Positions 34,375 to 47,135 of a stretch of DNA of 64,000 bases are shown one piece after another. The position numbers were made by a program, and so were the translations under genes. Below the pieces are notes generated by a model, which had not been told where the DNA came from, searched no databases, and saw only the letters and a program-made list of their open reading frames with translations. Each line of letters starts with the position of its first letter. The stretch's first letter is position 1. The stretch is from Capillidium heterosporum (taxonomy: Eukaryota; Entomophthoromycota; Entomophthoromycetes; Entomophthorales; Capillidiaceae). The DNA lies in NCBI GenBank assembly GCA_016630905.1, contig WBMQ01000017.1, positions 1-64,000 of the forward strand. The letters are read 5' to 3'.

Positions 34375-36943
34375 GCATTAAAATTGTATATTATAAACAT
34401 CTCAGCTATAGTAATCAAAGTATACACCTTCAAAATGTCCAATTCAAGGAAACCAGATGTTTTTAAGCGATTATCTGAGAGTATGGAGTCTGAAGCCAAA
34501 TCGAGCATCACTACCAACAAAAGTCAAGAACAAAGTGGTACGGTAAGTGATGTCTGTAATAGTAAAAGTTTCTCGCTGTACGAATCGGATGTCGTTAGCC
34601 CAGATGATCGTATTAGTTTCCACAGTAAATATCCCCTCGAAATGAGAGCAAAAAGGGCTTTGGCCAAGAAATATCCATTGGAATGTGAAAGTAGTTGTAA
34701 TATTAACATTAAGCTAATACTTTGTAGACCAAGTATGCTTTTTATAAACATAGTGCTTACATTAGTCGGTTTTACTTTTCAACGAGCATAACGATACCAT
34801 AGGCGGCTGCCTCTACAACACAAAGCCTTATACATTGTCCTTGATCTCCGAATTCATAGCTGCAGAAATAGCATTGGTCAGCAAAAGTATGCCTAGTATA
34901 AGCTACTACTAACCCAACTACAGTTCTTAAAAAGACCAAAGCCACTCTTGTTTTAGTTAACGAGAATATAGGTGAAGCACTGCGTAGAGGTACCATATGC
35001 ACATCCAAATCGCTAACTTTTAGAGCTGGAAAATGTTGACTTGACCCCAATGCCTTCAAAGGAGTTTTCGTATAATAAATCGCTTGAAAGGCTACAGCAT
35101 ATACTGGCGCTGAAGAGTACTGGTTCTAAAAATATGGAAAGTGTGATGGATCCGTTGTTGGAGGCTTCCGATGGGATACCTTTTGAATGGAGAATCTCGG
35201 TACATAGTCAGCTGCTTGTACACTAATTGCATATAGATAAGCTGTGTAAGTGCGCTGTTTACCTTTTTAAATAAGGTGAATGAGGACCGCCCTGAGCAAC
35301 CGCCAGATTATTTAAAGATAGATAGGGTTGATACCTTGAGATTGTACTATCTATCTATCCGTTCATTACTGACTATTTTCAGCGAGTCAACCCTTGACAT
35401 CAACGAAGACACATTGGCGTAAATTTTCAATATTGCCCTTTTAAAAAGTAGAGATCTAGCAGTATTCAAAATCGAGAGTCATCCAAGTATCTCAAGTAAA
35501 GATGGGAAGGAAGACATGAGTCTATTTGGTGCTTTTTACAACCGGAGTCGTTCTAACATGTAGCCATTTTAAACCAAACCGCTAGCCAAGTTGGATCCGA
35601 TACCTTGAAGAAATGGCTGCGATGCCCATTGACGGAAGCAGAAGATATAGTAGCGAGACAGAGCGACGTTGCCACATGTTATAAAAACTTGAATACGAGT
35701 ATTATAAGGAGGATGAAAGAGGCGTTGCAAAGAAACAACAACATTTCTACCATTTTATCGAGCATTACGTTGAGAAGCAGGTATATGGATTGGTTGACAC
35801 TTCATAGGGTACCTTGTCAAAACATAGTCCGACTATATCTATTTAGTTTTTATCGTCTTGCATTTGCATCTTTCAACTGGTGTTGTGTGATCCTATAAAG
35901 GGTATGAATATCAGCGAAAAGGTAATGCTTACTTTGATATCAGGCTAACATGTCAAGATCAAAGGTGATCTGGTTCAGGGAATAGCTAAAGTGGCGCATC
36001 TAATAGCATCAACGGTAAATACATGTTATATACACTCTAATAGCTTTAGATTGCATTCGAGAATATCGCCGGTGATGAAAATGTACACATACTCAAGGGA
36101 AAGGATGCAGTAAGCTACCTATTAGATCTGGAGCTAAAGGTACAGATCCTAGATACTTACAGGGAAATATATGACGGATTGGAAAACATACTAGTGCCGT
36201 TGAATGTATACAACTACTAACATCATTAGTCCAGTACCGTACTAAAGCTAAAGTGCAGTTTACCTAAGCATATAAAGAGCTTAAACATAGTCTACTACCC
36301 ACAACTCGGATACCTCATTGCCATTCAAGGCAAGGCCTTTGACATCAACAAGGAGGTATCAAAGGATTGGGAGCTTCAAGTAATTTTAGCACAAATCCAA
36401 ACTATACTTGAGCTACTGATAGTTTGAATCGGAAACTGCCATATACTATAAGAATAACGACGTCCGAGGTAATAGGCTTTAAATATACCTGTAGCCAAAT
36501 AAATGTAGATCTAGATGAAAAAGTCGGTGATGTCTTTAGTTTAATAACAGGCACTTGCTATCGCTTACATATATTAATTTGCAAAGACAGAGAAATCGAA
36601 CTGGTCTATGAACTTTCAAAGAAAGTGTCTTACTACATGGATGCGATAAACAAGGCTTCGGAAATCTGTGGTGAGATGGAATGGTAGTTTTACCATACAT
36701 GCTACATCTTGTTGAACCTTATCAAGCCTAATCTCTTTAGCTTCGGTTGCCCATACCAACAAGTATAGTTTGCCCAACATTACCGACTATCCGGCTTTAA
36801 ACATTACAAATGGAAGGTATACATCTGCCACAGCTTAATTGAGCCAACAGCGTAGGAATGCAATAATTGAGTTGTCCAAGAATGGGTTTGTCGCCAACTC
36901 CTACAACCTATTTCTACCCAACAACAATGCCAACTCACCAATG
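34375..36943 (+). repeat. Right arm of the MSH5 inverted repeat
   Basis: Matches the reverse complement of 1-2566. The left junction falls in GCATTAAA at about 34375, just upstream of the MSH5 ATG. The right limit of homology cannot be seen because the other arm leaves the window. Confidence 0.93.
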
Positions 36944-37987
36944 CCTTTCTTCATACTGAATGGCGCCAACTCATCCGGCAAAAGTGTCTATCTTAAGACG
37001 GTAACAATCAATTCGAAACCATATTTGACATTTGAAAGATTGCTTTAATAGTATTTATGGCACATGTTGGAAGGTACGACACTTCAATATATTACATAGT
37101 AAAGCCAGCCTATTCATAGCTTCGTGCCAGCTGAATTCTCAGAGATCTTTCCTTGTGACCAAATCTTTACTAGGTTTTCGGTCAACGAGTCGGTCTCCAA
37201 GGTAGCCTTGCAATGTTTTCCATTGGTACTAAAGTGGTATGCAGTGCCAAAGTGCCTTTAGTCAAGACATTCAGCAAATCCAAAAGTTTCTATCGGTTTG
37301 CACCAGCCGTTCTTTACTGCTACTTGACGAGTTTGGTAGAGGAACTAGGACCAGTGGTACCCATATCCTTTAAAACTCGCATATAACCTCATTTTAGACG
37401 GCATTGGGCTGTTTTGTGGTTTAGTCAAGTATATTCTTAGTATGGATGCTAATAGACGTCCCAGAGTTCTAATTACTACCCATTTCAATGGTATATTGAT
37501 ATCCATAGCCCTCAACTAACCAGCTAGAAATATCCAAAAACAACTTGCTGGGAAGCTTGAGTAGCCAGATCCATTGGTACAAGATGGAGGTGCAGATGGA
37601 CTTCAACGACAACTTGAAGTTTCTATACAAGTGCTCCTACATTGCTTTATCTTTTCAACTAACTGATGCATTAGACTTAAGCCAGGAAGCTCTTTACAGT
37701 CGTGGGGGTTGTATTGTTCGAAGATGGCCGGCATACCTCAGGATATCCTAACTAGAGGTAATATATACATCAAATTGATAGTTTAAGGAGTATAAATAGC
37801 AAAGGAAATAGTCGACAACCTAAATGAATTCAAGACTCCATCGGTCATTGTAACAAAGGGGGATAAGGAGAAGCTCTGGTGCTTTGAACAAATAATCGAG
37901 AAGTTGAAGGCAATCGACATTGCTGCCAACAACGTCAAAGAGTTCTTGGGTTGGGTGAAGTATATGCTCGATAAGTTCAATTTATGA
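34435..37987 (+). CDS. MSH5: MSH5 meiotic MutS homologue, copy 2
   Basis: A many-exon gene; I resolve its main blocks but not every boundary. In order: MSNSRKPDVFKRLSESM from 34435; HNDTIGGCLYNTKPYTL at about 34785 (human IAYYDTSDSTI region); VFKIESHPSISS and MSLFGAFYN (35460-35560); KKWLRCPLTEAEDIVARQ (35608 on); YPQLGYLIAIQGKAFD (36297 on); LDEKVGDVF ... MDAINKASEICGEM (36510-36680). The Walker A GANSSGKSVYLK is at about 36964-36999, FVPAEFSEIFPCDQIFTRFS at 37117-37176, and Walker B/signature LLDEFGRGTRTS then DGIGLFCGLVKYIL at 37322-37440. It ends DAANNVKEFLGW-type sequence, stop near 37987. FVPAE..I plus NSSGKS..LK point to MSH5, not MSH4. It functions with MSH4 in meiotic crossover control. 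No disruption found in the blocks read. Confidence 0.85.
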
Positions 37988-38175
37988 GCTGTATATCTCA
38001 ATAAATTACAACTTTCTTAACATACATATTCGGTTTTATTTGCTAGCATAGTATCACTTTAAAGTAAAAATATACGAGGTATTGTACCCTAGCACTGCAG
38101 TTTAAAGCCAAATAAATCGGTTGATTTCCTACCTTTGGTGGTGAAGTAATATACTTTGAAAAGGCAACCCAGCGT
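37988..38175. other. Short convergent gap
   Basis: 3' flank of MSH5 copy 2; nothing recognised. Confidence 0.4.
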
Positions 38176-38544
38176 TTAGTCAGTTGAGGCGATAGGAGTA
38201 AGGTTGCTGAAGGTAATTATTGGATCGATGTATTGTTGCTTGACCCAGTTGAGGAAATCGATCTCACGTTGAGCAATGTAAATAAAGAGCAAGTTGGTAG
38301 TACATTTCAGCGTATTATTCTGGAAAGTTGAAGTCTTAAAAGCATACCCAGTATTTTTAGTATTGTTTATCATCAAGCTGGTTATGTGGCACGTCGAAGC
38401 TTGAAGGATCTCAATGAAGCTGGGACCCAAACTCAAGTCACCTTGAAGTTCCAATTTATAGAGTGGGTTTGTGTATTGTACATCCTTAAGTTCTTTGTTG
38501 AGTATCCTATCCCCTAGCTTGAGCAGGCTTAATAATAAGCTCAT
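38176..38544 (-). CDS. Hypothetical protein, possibly the last exon of a longer gene
   Basis: An open frame of 122 codons (MSLLLSLLKLGDRILNKELK ... ending TPIASTD). Upstream on the same strand a coding-like stretch (about 38640-38830) reads HRLKYFPDLRELLCDIESFL followed by SRYNYDTVMSRRMR, and short GT..AG introns could join it. If so, the gene spans about 38176-38831. I do not recognise the product. Leu-rich helices suggest an alpha-helical protein. Confidence 0.35.
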   Translation of the reverse strand: MSLLLSLLKLGDRILNKELKDVQYTNPLYKLELQGDLSLGPSFIEILQASTCHITSLMINNTKNTGYAFKTSTFQNNTLKCTTNLLFIYIAQREIDFLNWVKQQYIDPIITFSNLTPIASTD

Positions 38545-38831
38545 CGAACCAAGGTCAAATCTTATATATATGGAGGTCGTTATACTTAAGATTACGATAT
38601 AGCTGACAGAGACCGATGGTTACTATTAGTACTTTTAATCACATACCTTATAAACTTCTCATTCTTCGACTCATCACAGTATCATAATTATACCTAGATA
38701 GAAAACTCTCAATATCGCACAGTAATTCCCTAAGATCGGGAAAGTACTTCAATCGATGTTTACTTGAGATATGAAGCAACTTTCAATTTTAATTTCATCA
38801 GATATAGAAAGTAGGCTGGTTCCAAGTCTCC

Positions 38832-40426
38832 ACATTTTAAAACTTATGTGAAATTAAAACTCCAAGATTGAGAAATACTATATGTATCAAACAATAGTTA
38901 AGGGTAAAATCCAACTCTGACTAGAGATAAAGGTGTAAGCTAGATAAAAATGATAGTATTGAAATGGAAACTTGTAGTACTCAAAAAGGTATGAAAATTA
39001 AATCGATAATAGCATAGATATATAAGTTACGAATCAGCATTTAAAAATTGCTTTTAGTCCTAACATGAAATATTTTCCATATTTTGTTACCCAGCTTTTT
39101 ATTTCTTTAAAACCACTTTCGAGTAGATAGGGATATTTTACATTTTCAAAGATGTGAGAAGTCAAGAAATTGTTAAGTTGGCGATCGTAATAAGGTTTTT
39201 ACTCTACTCAGGAAGCGAGTGTAACTTAGTAGCTCCTCAATTACTAGATCAAAAGCCTTGCTCTTGAAATACTAATAAATATTACATAGTTCTTTAATAG
39301 CACTAGCTTTGAAGAGATATCTTTAGTTTAGATGTGATTTCACTACAAACGCAGCAAAAGTTCAACTTTTACTTGAATGACATTGATTTATTGTACAAGG
39401 AATTTTTAAGGTAGGAAAGCCAATCTACCTCACAAAATTCTAATATAAAAGCTAAGATAATTTGGCTGCTTCAAATATACTTTATGTTTTGAAAAAGCGG
39501 TAGCTCTATTTCTAAACAATAGTGAAAGCCAAAAGAGAAGGTTGACAGTATCTAAGAGAATTTGAACAATCTATAAACATTACTGTTTAGATAAAGCATA
39601 TAAATGGGAGAACCATACTTTTAGTCAATGGGTAGCTTGCTTCTGTGTTGATAACAAGAACGCCTTGATTGTTCAAGTAATTTGTAAGCCCTTCAGCACA
39701 AGGTTCTATTGACCATTTTTGAGTGAACTAAAAAATATATACTCAAGAGAAGGTGAATGTGCTGCTTTAGAGCTTGTTGTCAGGAATTTGCTTGGAAAGG
39801 GTCAAGCTGATTTTATAGCAACTAAGTCAAAGTCACAGAACTGATTTTTTTTAACTATAGGCTCCTAATTAATTAAATAAAGATATATTTAGACTCGGAT
39901 ACCATTGTCCCGGTATACCTTTTAACCAGTTTTGGGCTTCATCTTAAGCTGCAATCAGATATATTAGTATTTATTGATTTATTTGCTAGGAAAGTCCCGT
40001 CAGGTATTTGTGAGCACCATTTGCTCATTATTATTTGATGTGGTTTACTGGTATATGGTTAGTGCGTTTAATTAGAGCATATGATTGATATTAGTCATGT
40101 ATCTATTTAGAAACTAGTGACTCCTGTTGGTGACTTGCGGTATGAAGTTTTTTTAAAGCCAAAATGTTTATTGCGGTTTGAAGTTTTTTTGTAGAACCAA
40201 TTTTTCTTATCCACTATAAATCTCAAGCCAATAAGATAAGATCAGCAGTTGACATTGTTTCTATTTTAGTGATTACTACTTTTGAACAGTTTAGGTTACA
40301 AACACTTTTTACTGTATAAATGCTAGTAAAAGTCACAATTTTGTTTATATTTTCAAGATCAGTCGCATTTCAGATACTTTTGTAGTCTAACAACAGATAA
40401 AGTTTAAGCTTAAAGTTTCCAACAAA
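38832..40426. other. 1.6 kb without a supportable gene
   Basis: AT-rich. Fragmentary plus-strand coding-like words appear at about 39650-39840 (e.g. NALIVQVICKPFSTRFY) but stops break every frame. No repeat family or RNA gene recognised. The final 100 bases are the acyl-CoA oxidase promoter. Confidence 0.4.
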
Positions 40427-42772
40427 ATGCCAACAGTAAAGGATACAACCCAAGCACCTAGTAAGATCCCTGATCTGAGTAAGCAACAACCTATCGACCT
40501 GGAAGCAGCAAGAAAGACCAAAACGTTCGACTCTGAACAGATAACTTTGCAGCTGTTTGGGAGTCAAGAGAAATTAGATCGAGTCCTCAAATTCCAAGCT
40601 ATCATCGACAACGACCCCATCTTTGAAAAGACGAAGAGGCTACATATGTCACGTCAAGAGGTAAATAGTACTCAAGTACATTTAATAATTTATTATGCTA
40701 CATTTAGAGATTTTTAAACGCTTTGAAGATGAGCAAACGCGCTATTGAACTAAAATATCAACTGGGGATAAAAGATGAAGAATTTTTTATATTCATCCAC
40801 TGTGTAGATGAGCCTTCTCCGGTATGATAAGTACCTATACCTTTCTAAAATACATTTAGTTTTTTTTGCAGTTAGGGATGTATATAAGTGCGATGCGCGA
40901 TCATACCAGTGAAGAACAGAAAAACAAATGGTACGAAGATGCCAAGAATTTCAAGATGCTAGGATGGTAAGTTTCAATTTTAGTGGATATCTGGATTTAC
41001 ATTGAATTTAGCTATGCTCAAACTGAAATTGGCCATGGATCGAGCTTATCCAACTTAGAGACTACCGCCACGTTCGATAAAGAAACTGATGAATTTGTTA
41101 TTAATTCCCCTACCCTAAGTGTAATATTGACTAAAGGCGGCATTGGGCTAACTTTTTGTTAATTTAGTCTGCAAAGTTTTGGCCAGGAGCCCTTGCCAAA
41201 TTCGCTAACCATGCCATTGTGTATGCCCAGCTTATCATCAACGGACAGCACTACGGACCACACGGGTTCTTAGTCCCGATTCGAAGCATGGAGGACCATA
41301 CCCTCCTTAAAGGAGTTGTGCTCAAAGACATTGGTCCTAAAGCTGGCTATGAAGGAATGGACAACGGTAGACTTTATTTGATGAGTACTTTGTTAAACTA
41401 TATTTAGGCTATGCAACCTTCAACAACGTGCGTGTACCCAGATTCAATATGCTTATGCGCTTCAGCCAAGTAGATCGTCAGGGTAGCTACAGCAAACCCA
41501 AACACAACAAAATTGGATTTGCCGTCATGGTAATATAAAAAACTTTCCTCATTTATAATTTTCAATTTTTAGACCGAGACTAGGGTTGGTATAGCTGAAC
41601 ATAGTTACAATGCTCTATCTAGAGCCGTTACAATTGCCATAAGATACGCTACAGTCAGACGTCAGGGAACCGTTACTGGGAAATTGGAGCCTCAGGTTAT
41701 CACCTACCCTTTAGTCCAGTATCGACTTTTCCCGCTACTGGCCAATGCCTTTGCGCTGAACTTTGTATCTAGGTGGCTAGCTGACAAGTTCAATACGATG
41801 ATGGCCTCCATTACGAATGACAACGACTTTTCTCTTTTACCCGAAGTGCATGGAATCTCAGCCTCTTTGAAAAGCTACTGTAGCGCTTTAGCTGCCGATG
41901 GGATTGAAGAGGCCCGCCGCTGCCTAGGTGGCCAAGGCTACTTGAAAGCCAGCGGAATCTCAGACTACTACAACTCTTTCATTCCTTCCATGACCTACGA
42001 AGGTGAGAATGGCCTCTTGACCCAACAACCAGCCCGTTTCCTACTCAAAGAGTTCGTCAAGGCAGTGAAGGGTGACTTTAGCAGCTTGTCGGAATCGACC
42101 GACTTCCTATCGCTTTTTGCTACCGGCAACGCCTACGCATGGTCCCCCAAGGGAAATGAACAGGCTACCAACCTCAACGCATTGGTGACCTTATTCAGCT
42201 ATCGAGTCTTTGATCTTACCAAGCGCCTCTACGAGGCCAGCCAAGTAGCTCACTGGGACGAACTCAGCATCTACTCCTCGAACCTATCCAAAGCTTTGGC
42301 CCAATATGTCACCTTGCTTCACTTTGTTAACGGTATCGAACAGCTTCAACGTACCGAGAAGGCTACCCGTGGTACTTTAGATGTCCTCACTAGTCTGGCC
42401 CAGCTTTACGCCGTTTCAGTCATCGACAAGGAACCTGGAGACTTTTTACAAAACAAATCTCTACCACCTAACCAGCTGGACAACATCCGTGCCTCCCAGA
42501 AGCAACTCTTTAAGAAGTTGTTGCCTGAAGTCGTCGCTCTCGTTGATTGCTTCCAGTTCAGCGATGGATTATTGAGTTCCGACCTTGGTTCTTACGATGG
42601 GAATGTCTACAGGCGTATCGTCGATACCGTCAACAAGAACCCCTTAAACTTGATTGATCCTATCAACCAAAAGGTTGGGTATGAGGAGTTTATCCGCCCT
42701 ATTATCAAGGGTGAGTGTAAGAAAGCTAATAGTGCTGATCCTCCTACTATCAAGGTACGTAGTAAGTATTAG
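40427..42772 (+). CDS. POX1: Peroxisomal acyl-CoA oxidase
   Basis: Seven exons (40427-40660, 40708-40821, 40872-40966, 41012-41120, 41168-41366, 41408-41529, 41573-42772) give 690 residues. The acyl-CoA oxidase N-terminal helix is followed by the FAD-site region [20 protein letters not shown], the middle beta domain ([20 protein letters not shown]), RARTV-like [20 protein letters not shown], and the C-terminal domains. The catalytic Glu lies in [18 protein letters not shown]. It oxidises acyl-CoA to trans-2-enoyl-CoA with release of H2O2, the first step of peroxisomal beta-oxidation. The C-terminus is ...KVRSKY, not a canonical SKL-type signal, so import may rely on another route, as for some yeast Pox1 enzymes. 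Intron phases all agree. Confidence 0.95.
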
Positions 42773-43020
42773 TTTATATGGGGGATATTTTAATTTACAA
42801 TAAACTGATGTTTTGGTATATTTAATGTAGTTATACATTCCTCATTACCTTTGAAAATATTTGAATTTTCTATTCTGCCCGTTCCGATTTTATGAACCCT
42901 TTTGGATTATAAATTTATAATTTAAATTGATCTGACAAATAGAACTAAAACGGATAGAGAGTTTAAGTTCTTCTCCATCAACTGCAGGTTCACTTGTTTT
43001 GAATTGTGAAGGTTTTGCCA

Positions 43021-44016
43021 ATGGTAAATTACGACTACCCGAAGTTGAAGAATGACCTTGTTAACTATGAAAGTTCGAACTCAGCCACTCCGACAAACTC
43101 TCAAGACTCAGAATCCGACATTGAACCTGAAGCTAAACGCAATAAACTTACACTGTCAGATTCTACAGTTCAGCAAGATGAAGCTAAAGACTACGAATCA
43201 AAGATACTAGACATTACCAACTCCAGTTTAGTAGACAAAAACAATTTAAAGTTCAACTATAAAACCCGCCAATACCTACCTGCAGACGACGATAATTTCT
43301 TCATTCAAAGTTACTCGGCCGAGGTTTTCAGTATTAATGTCGATAAATTTGAAATTTTAAAATCGAATTGGTTCAATGAAAACCCAAACGATGCGCATAC
43401 GCTTATAGATAGGTAGTTTTTATTTTCTACATTCGCTTAATTTTTCACTTTCTATTAAAGGTATGATGCAAGACATCTCTTGGATAGCTTTACTATGGAT
43501 AAAATCGACAAGTTAAATTCGAAACCTAGTTTACCTGACGATGGTAATTTGGACTTTTTACGCTACCGAGACCTTAAAGCCAACGATCCGAACTCTTTAA
43601 ACCTACATCCTGAAAGGATTGCATACTTAGGTAGCTCTATTAAATTCCAATGTATTTAGTTTTTGTTAGAAAAAGAAGATAAGCAAGCTCAGTATAAAGG
43701 GTTTCAATACGACTATAACTCAACTTCAGATACGGCCAAAGTCAAAAGTCCGAACCTTGGAGAAGTTAAAGATACAACCAATTTAGATTACAAAGTAGAG
43801 GATGGAGTTCTAATACCTACCGATTTAAACCAGCTGAATATCATCCAAAAGACTGCTGAAACTATAGTCAAAAGTAAGGATAAACTCTTGGAAATGAAAA
43901 TTTTAGTTAAGCAAAGCAACCATCCCAAATTTCAATTTTTGAAAGGTCGACATAGGTTCAACAAGTACTTTAACAAGGTTAAATCGAAATTTGAAGATGA
44001 GGGAAAGAATAAATAG
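43021..44016 (+). CDS. SFSWAP-like splicing regulator (DRY/EERY and SURP domains)
   Basis: Three exons (43021-43412, 43461-43630, 43670-44016) give 302 residues. The ATG at 43021 (MVNYDYPKLKND) is preferred to an upstream GTG. An acidic Ser-rich N-terminus precedes IQSYSAEVFSINVDKF and LIDRYDARHLLDSF, the N-terminal SWAP signature (DRY), the conserved Arg-Tyr-Asp spanning the first intron. The C-terminus has a SURP module: NIIQKTAETIVKSKDKLLEM then NHPKFQFLKGRHRFNKYF. Such proteins regulate pre-mRNA splicing through SF1. It is far shorter than animal SFSWAP and lacks the second SURP and RS domain. Confidence 0.75.
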
Positions 44017-44861
44017 CCAGCTACGTTTATATGAACTTTGTTTGTCGATCTATTAATAAGATAAATATCCATATGACTATATTTTCTATCGTTTCAATAT
44101 GCTATTGCTTATAAAATATACTACAAAGCTAGCTAATATTTCCCTAGCTAATTGAGCAATAACTTTGTTAAGCATATGTATAGCAAAATTGTTCCTATAC
44201 TTTATTTTTTAATTAGCTTTTCAGGTAGATGTTTACTTTACAATGCTTTTAACCTTTTAAGCTACAATTAGCTTACATTCAATAGAATGATGCGAATGTA
44301 AAAACAGTCTGTCGCTTGTACCAGCTTTACACAAGTAGCATCAGCTATAGAGTATACAATGATCTTTAGATAAAGCTATAAAAACTATAGTTGTTTGGAT
44401 TTAATTTCCGATTCAGCTTATTTTATCTATAGTAAGTTGCAATTTTGTTTTCAAACAGCCAAGCACCTAGAAATATCCTGAGATTACAATAGTTTCTTAT
44501 GGGGTAATTTATTCCAACTGGTCCAATAGGTAGCTGCAACTCTGTGATATAATTGGCTCGTATCAGTATCATTTTAGCATACCTTCAGTGGTGTACACAA
44601 TATAAGGGTAAAAAGGTCTATCTAAAGGGATATGGCTTTGAACTAGTTCTATTGGTAGCAGATATAGCTAAATTAATTATCCAACTATCCATCGATTTCC
44701 CCAACCTCAAAGCTAATTACATCAATCTAAATTGCTAAATTTATAAAGGATCTGGCAATGTAAATTGCATCAGAATTGGAATTTAGTGGAACCCAATTGG
44801 AATCAAAAACCTTAGATGTTGCTTGCTCAATAGTAAACTCAGAAAACGAACTTAACAATAA
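44017..44861. other. Intergenic between the SFSWAP-like and RhoGAP genes
   Basis: AT-rich; a 61-codon frame (44553-44738) is not supported. No RNA gene recognised. Confidence 0.4.
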
Positions 44862-46793
44862 ATGAATGGACAAGCTTCTGACACCAACAGGCATGAAGAT
44901 GAAGATAAAGTAATAAAAAGCAACGAAGCTCCAACAGCCTTTAGGAAAAATTCGCCAATGCTCAAGGAATGTAGTAAACTAATGCTACACGATAATTGTG
45001 GTAGCACCACTAGTTTAGCTGAGCCGATCACCACAATGTGCAATATCTCCAATTTAAATGACGGTGCTCGTAGTCAAGATTCAGCCCAAAGCTCTCCTAC
45101 AACGACTGCCTTGCAATCTTTTAAAAGCTTGGCAAAGAATCATCTACCACCCCACGATAAAAAACCGACAGGTAGAGAGATGTGGTCCAACTTTAGTATA
45201 AGCTCACTGTTCTTTACCGCAGAAAACACAAGTTCAGGTAATAAAATTTACATGCATTTATATTTTAAGCGCTAGTAGCTTCTAAATTTAACTATCCCTG
45301 CAGTATTTTAATACTAACCATCCGCTATATTAAAAGAAACCACAGCTGAATCGACCCCGATATTCTCCAATATTTTGACAAGCCTTGGATTAAGCATGCA
45401 GTCTAACCCAACCTCACCTAATTTAAAATCAGAGGCTCTAGAAATCAATGGAAGTTTACAATTGGTATTTGGAGTGCCGTTACTCGAAGCAACAAGGAAT
45501 ACAAGATTCAACTCAGACATTCCCCTACCCAAATTGGTTGTAAGATGTGTAGAATACTTGGATAATGAAGGTAAGCATTTTAGCTTTATTTCAAAATACC
45601 TAAGGTTTTTCAAATTTAGGGCTAAATGAAGTTGGACTTTATAGGTATTTTATGAGTCTACGTTATTAATCTGAACGGATATTTATAGGATCCCTGGATC
45701 GACTACTCTAGTCAACCAATTGAAGACGTCATTTGACCGAGGCCAAGATTGTGATTTAAATGAGCTAAGTCCGGATCCCCATGCCGTCGCCACGCTACTG
45801 AAGCTATATCTGCGTCAACTACCCGAGCCAATTGTGACCTCCAAAATACTAACCCAGGTCAACCAGTTTTTAACGAACGCTAAAGGTCCGGATACCGTTC
45901 TACCACCTCAAGTGCCCACTCACGTAGGTAATCGTAGTCTATACTTGGCAGGTGAAGTAAAGCTTCTACTGGCTTCGTTGCCTGATCCCAACTACTATCT
46001 ATTGCATTGGTTGACTAGACACTTGGCTAGAGTAGATCGAAACAACGCAATTAACAAGATGACCTTGACTAATCTAGGGCTGATATTTTGCCCTTCACTG
46101 GGGCTATCCTCAACTTTATTCAGGCTATTAATCGACCATAACACACTGCTGTTCCCCCTCCCTAGACCAAAAGATAAAACCCCTAAGGTCAAGTCACCAC
46201 GCCCATATTCCGTTTCAAGCGTACAGTCAAAGGGGTCCAATAGTTCCGTCAAATCGATCGTAAAGCTTGTTGGGCGGGCCAGCGAAGGTGGGAACAAGGT
46301 TGCTGACTCTAGTAAAACCGATTCAGCTGCTCGTAATCGAGCTAAATTTGAAGACTTGGCTGCACTACATGGTCTTGACCAACTTCTCCCTGGGAACACT
46401 TCGTACAATTGTACCGATTCCAATGGCTCCATCTCCAACCGCGGCCGTAACTCCATCTTGACTTACCAGAGCTTTGTTCCAAATTCGAAGGCCATCGACA
46501 ACAAGCAGGCTGAGTTGATGGGTACCCTCAAGTTAGAGAATCTGGATGACGCCATCTTAAATATGCGACCGAGACGAGGAAATGGCAGTCAACTTAGGGC
46601 CAACAAAACCGTCAACCAGGCGCCCGTCAAGGAAGTTGAAGAACCTAGCGTCGAAAGTAAACCTACTGGTATTGAAAGTAATAAGCCAGATATCAGTTTT
46701 AAACCTCAAGGTGGACTTAAAGTTATGATCGATATACCTAAATCGGCGGTACAGTTGAAAAAAGCCAACTTGAATAGACCTAACCCGACTTGA
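44862..46793 (+). CDS. RhoGAP-domain protein
   Basis: Four exons (44862-45237, 45337-45570, 45620-45644, 45689-46793) give 579 residues. The N-terminal 150 residues are Ser/Thr/Asn-rich and disordered. The RhoGAP domain (about 155-345) starts with LQLVFGVPLLEAT and LPKLVVRCVEYLDNEG. The arginine finger is Arg212 in NEVGLYRIPGS; its codon is split by an intron and the 25-base exon 3 carries most of the motif. PHAVATLLKLYLRQLPEPIV and NKMTLTNLGLIFCPSLG follow. The C-terminal 230 residues are disordered and basic/Ser-rich. It should stimulate GTP hydrolysis by a Rho/Cdc42-type GTPase. No other domain (PH, LIM, FCH) is visible. Confidence 0.88.
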
Positions 46794-47135
46794 GCGCAAC
46801 TTCCAACAAACAGTCCTCTTAATTAATCTGTACCTTACTCAAAATTATTCTTCCAGATAGGCATTCACTACAATCTTGTACCTCGGTAGCTATAACCCCC
46901 TTAGCTACTACTTTTTTAATTTTAAAAATTTAATGTATCCAACTCACCAAATAAAACTACCTAATTTATTCATAGCCAATATGCTATATATATTAGTATC
47001 ATATTTAGTACCCTCGTAACTAATTGATTTTATCCAATAGGCTTTATTTTATTCTGTCAAATCGTCAAAATATGACGTTTTCACTTTTTGCTAAATTGCA
47101 TTCACTACCTAAATCCTCTCTTTTATATTCAAAGT
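46794..47135. other. Short intergenic region
   Basis: About 340 AT-rich bases; presumed terminator of the RhoGAP gene and promoter of NTAQ1. No motif named. Confidence 0.4.

Noticed and set aside
38176-38831. MSH4 fragment next to MSH5
   Set aside because: A few Leu/Arg words resemble MutS lever helices, but no ATPase motif or unambiguous MSH4 block is present; left as hypothetical.
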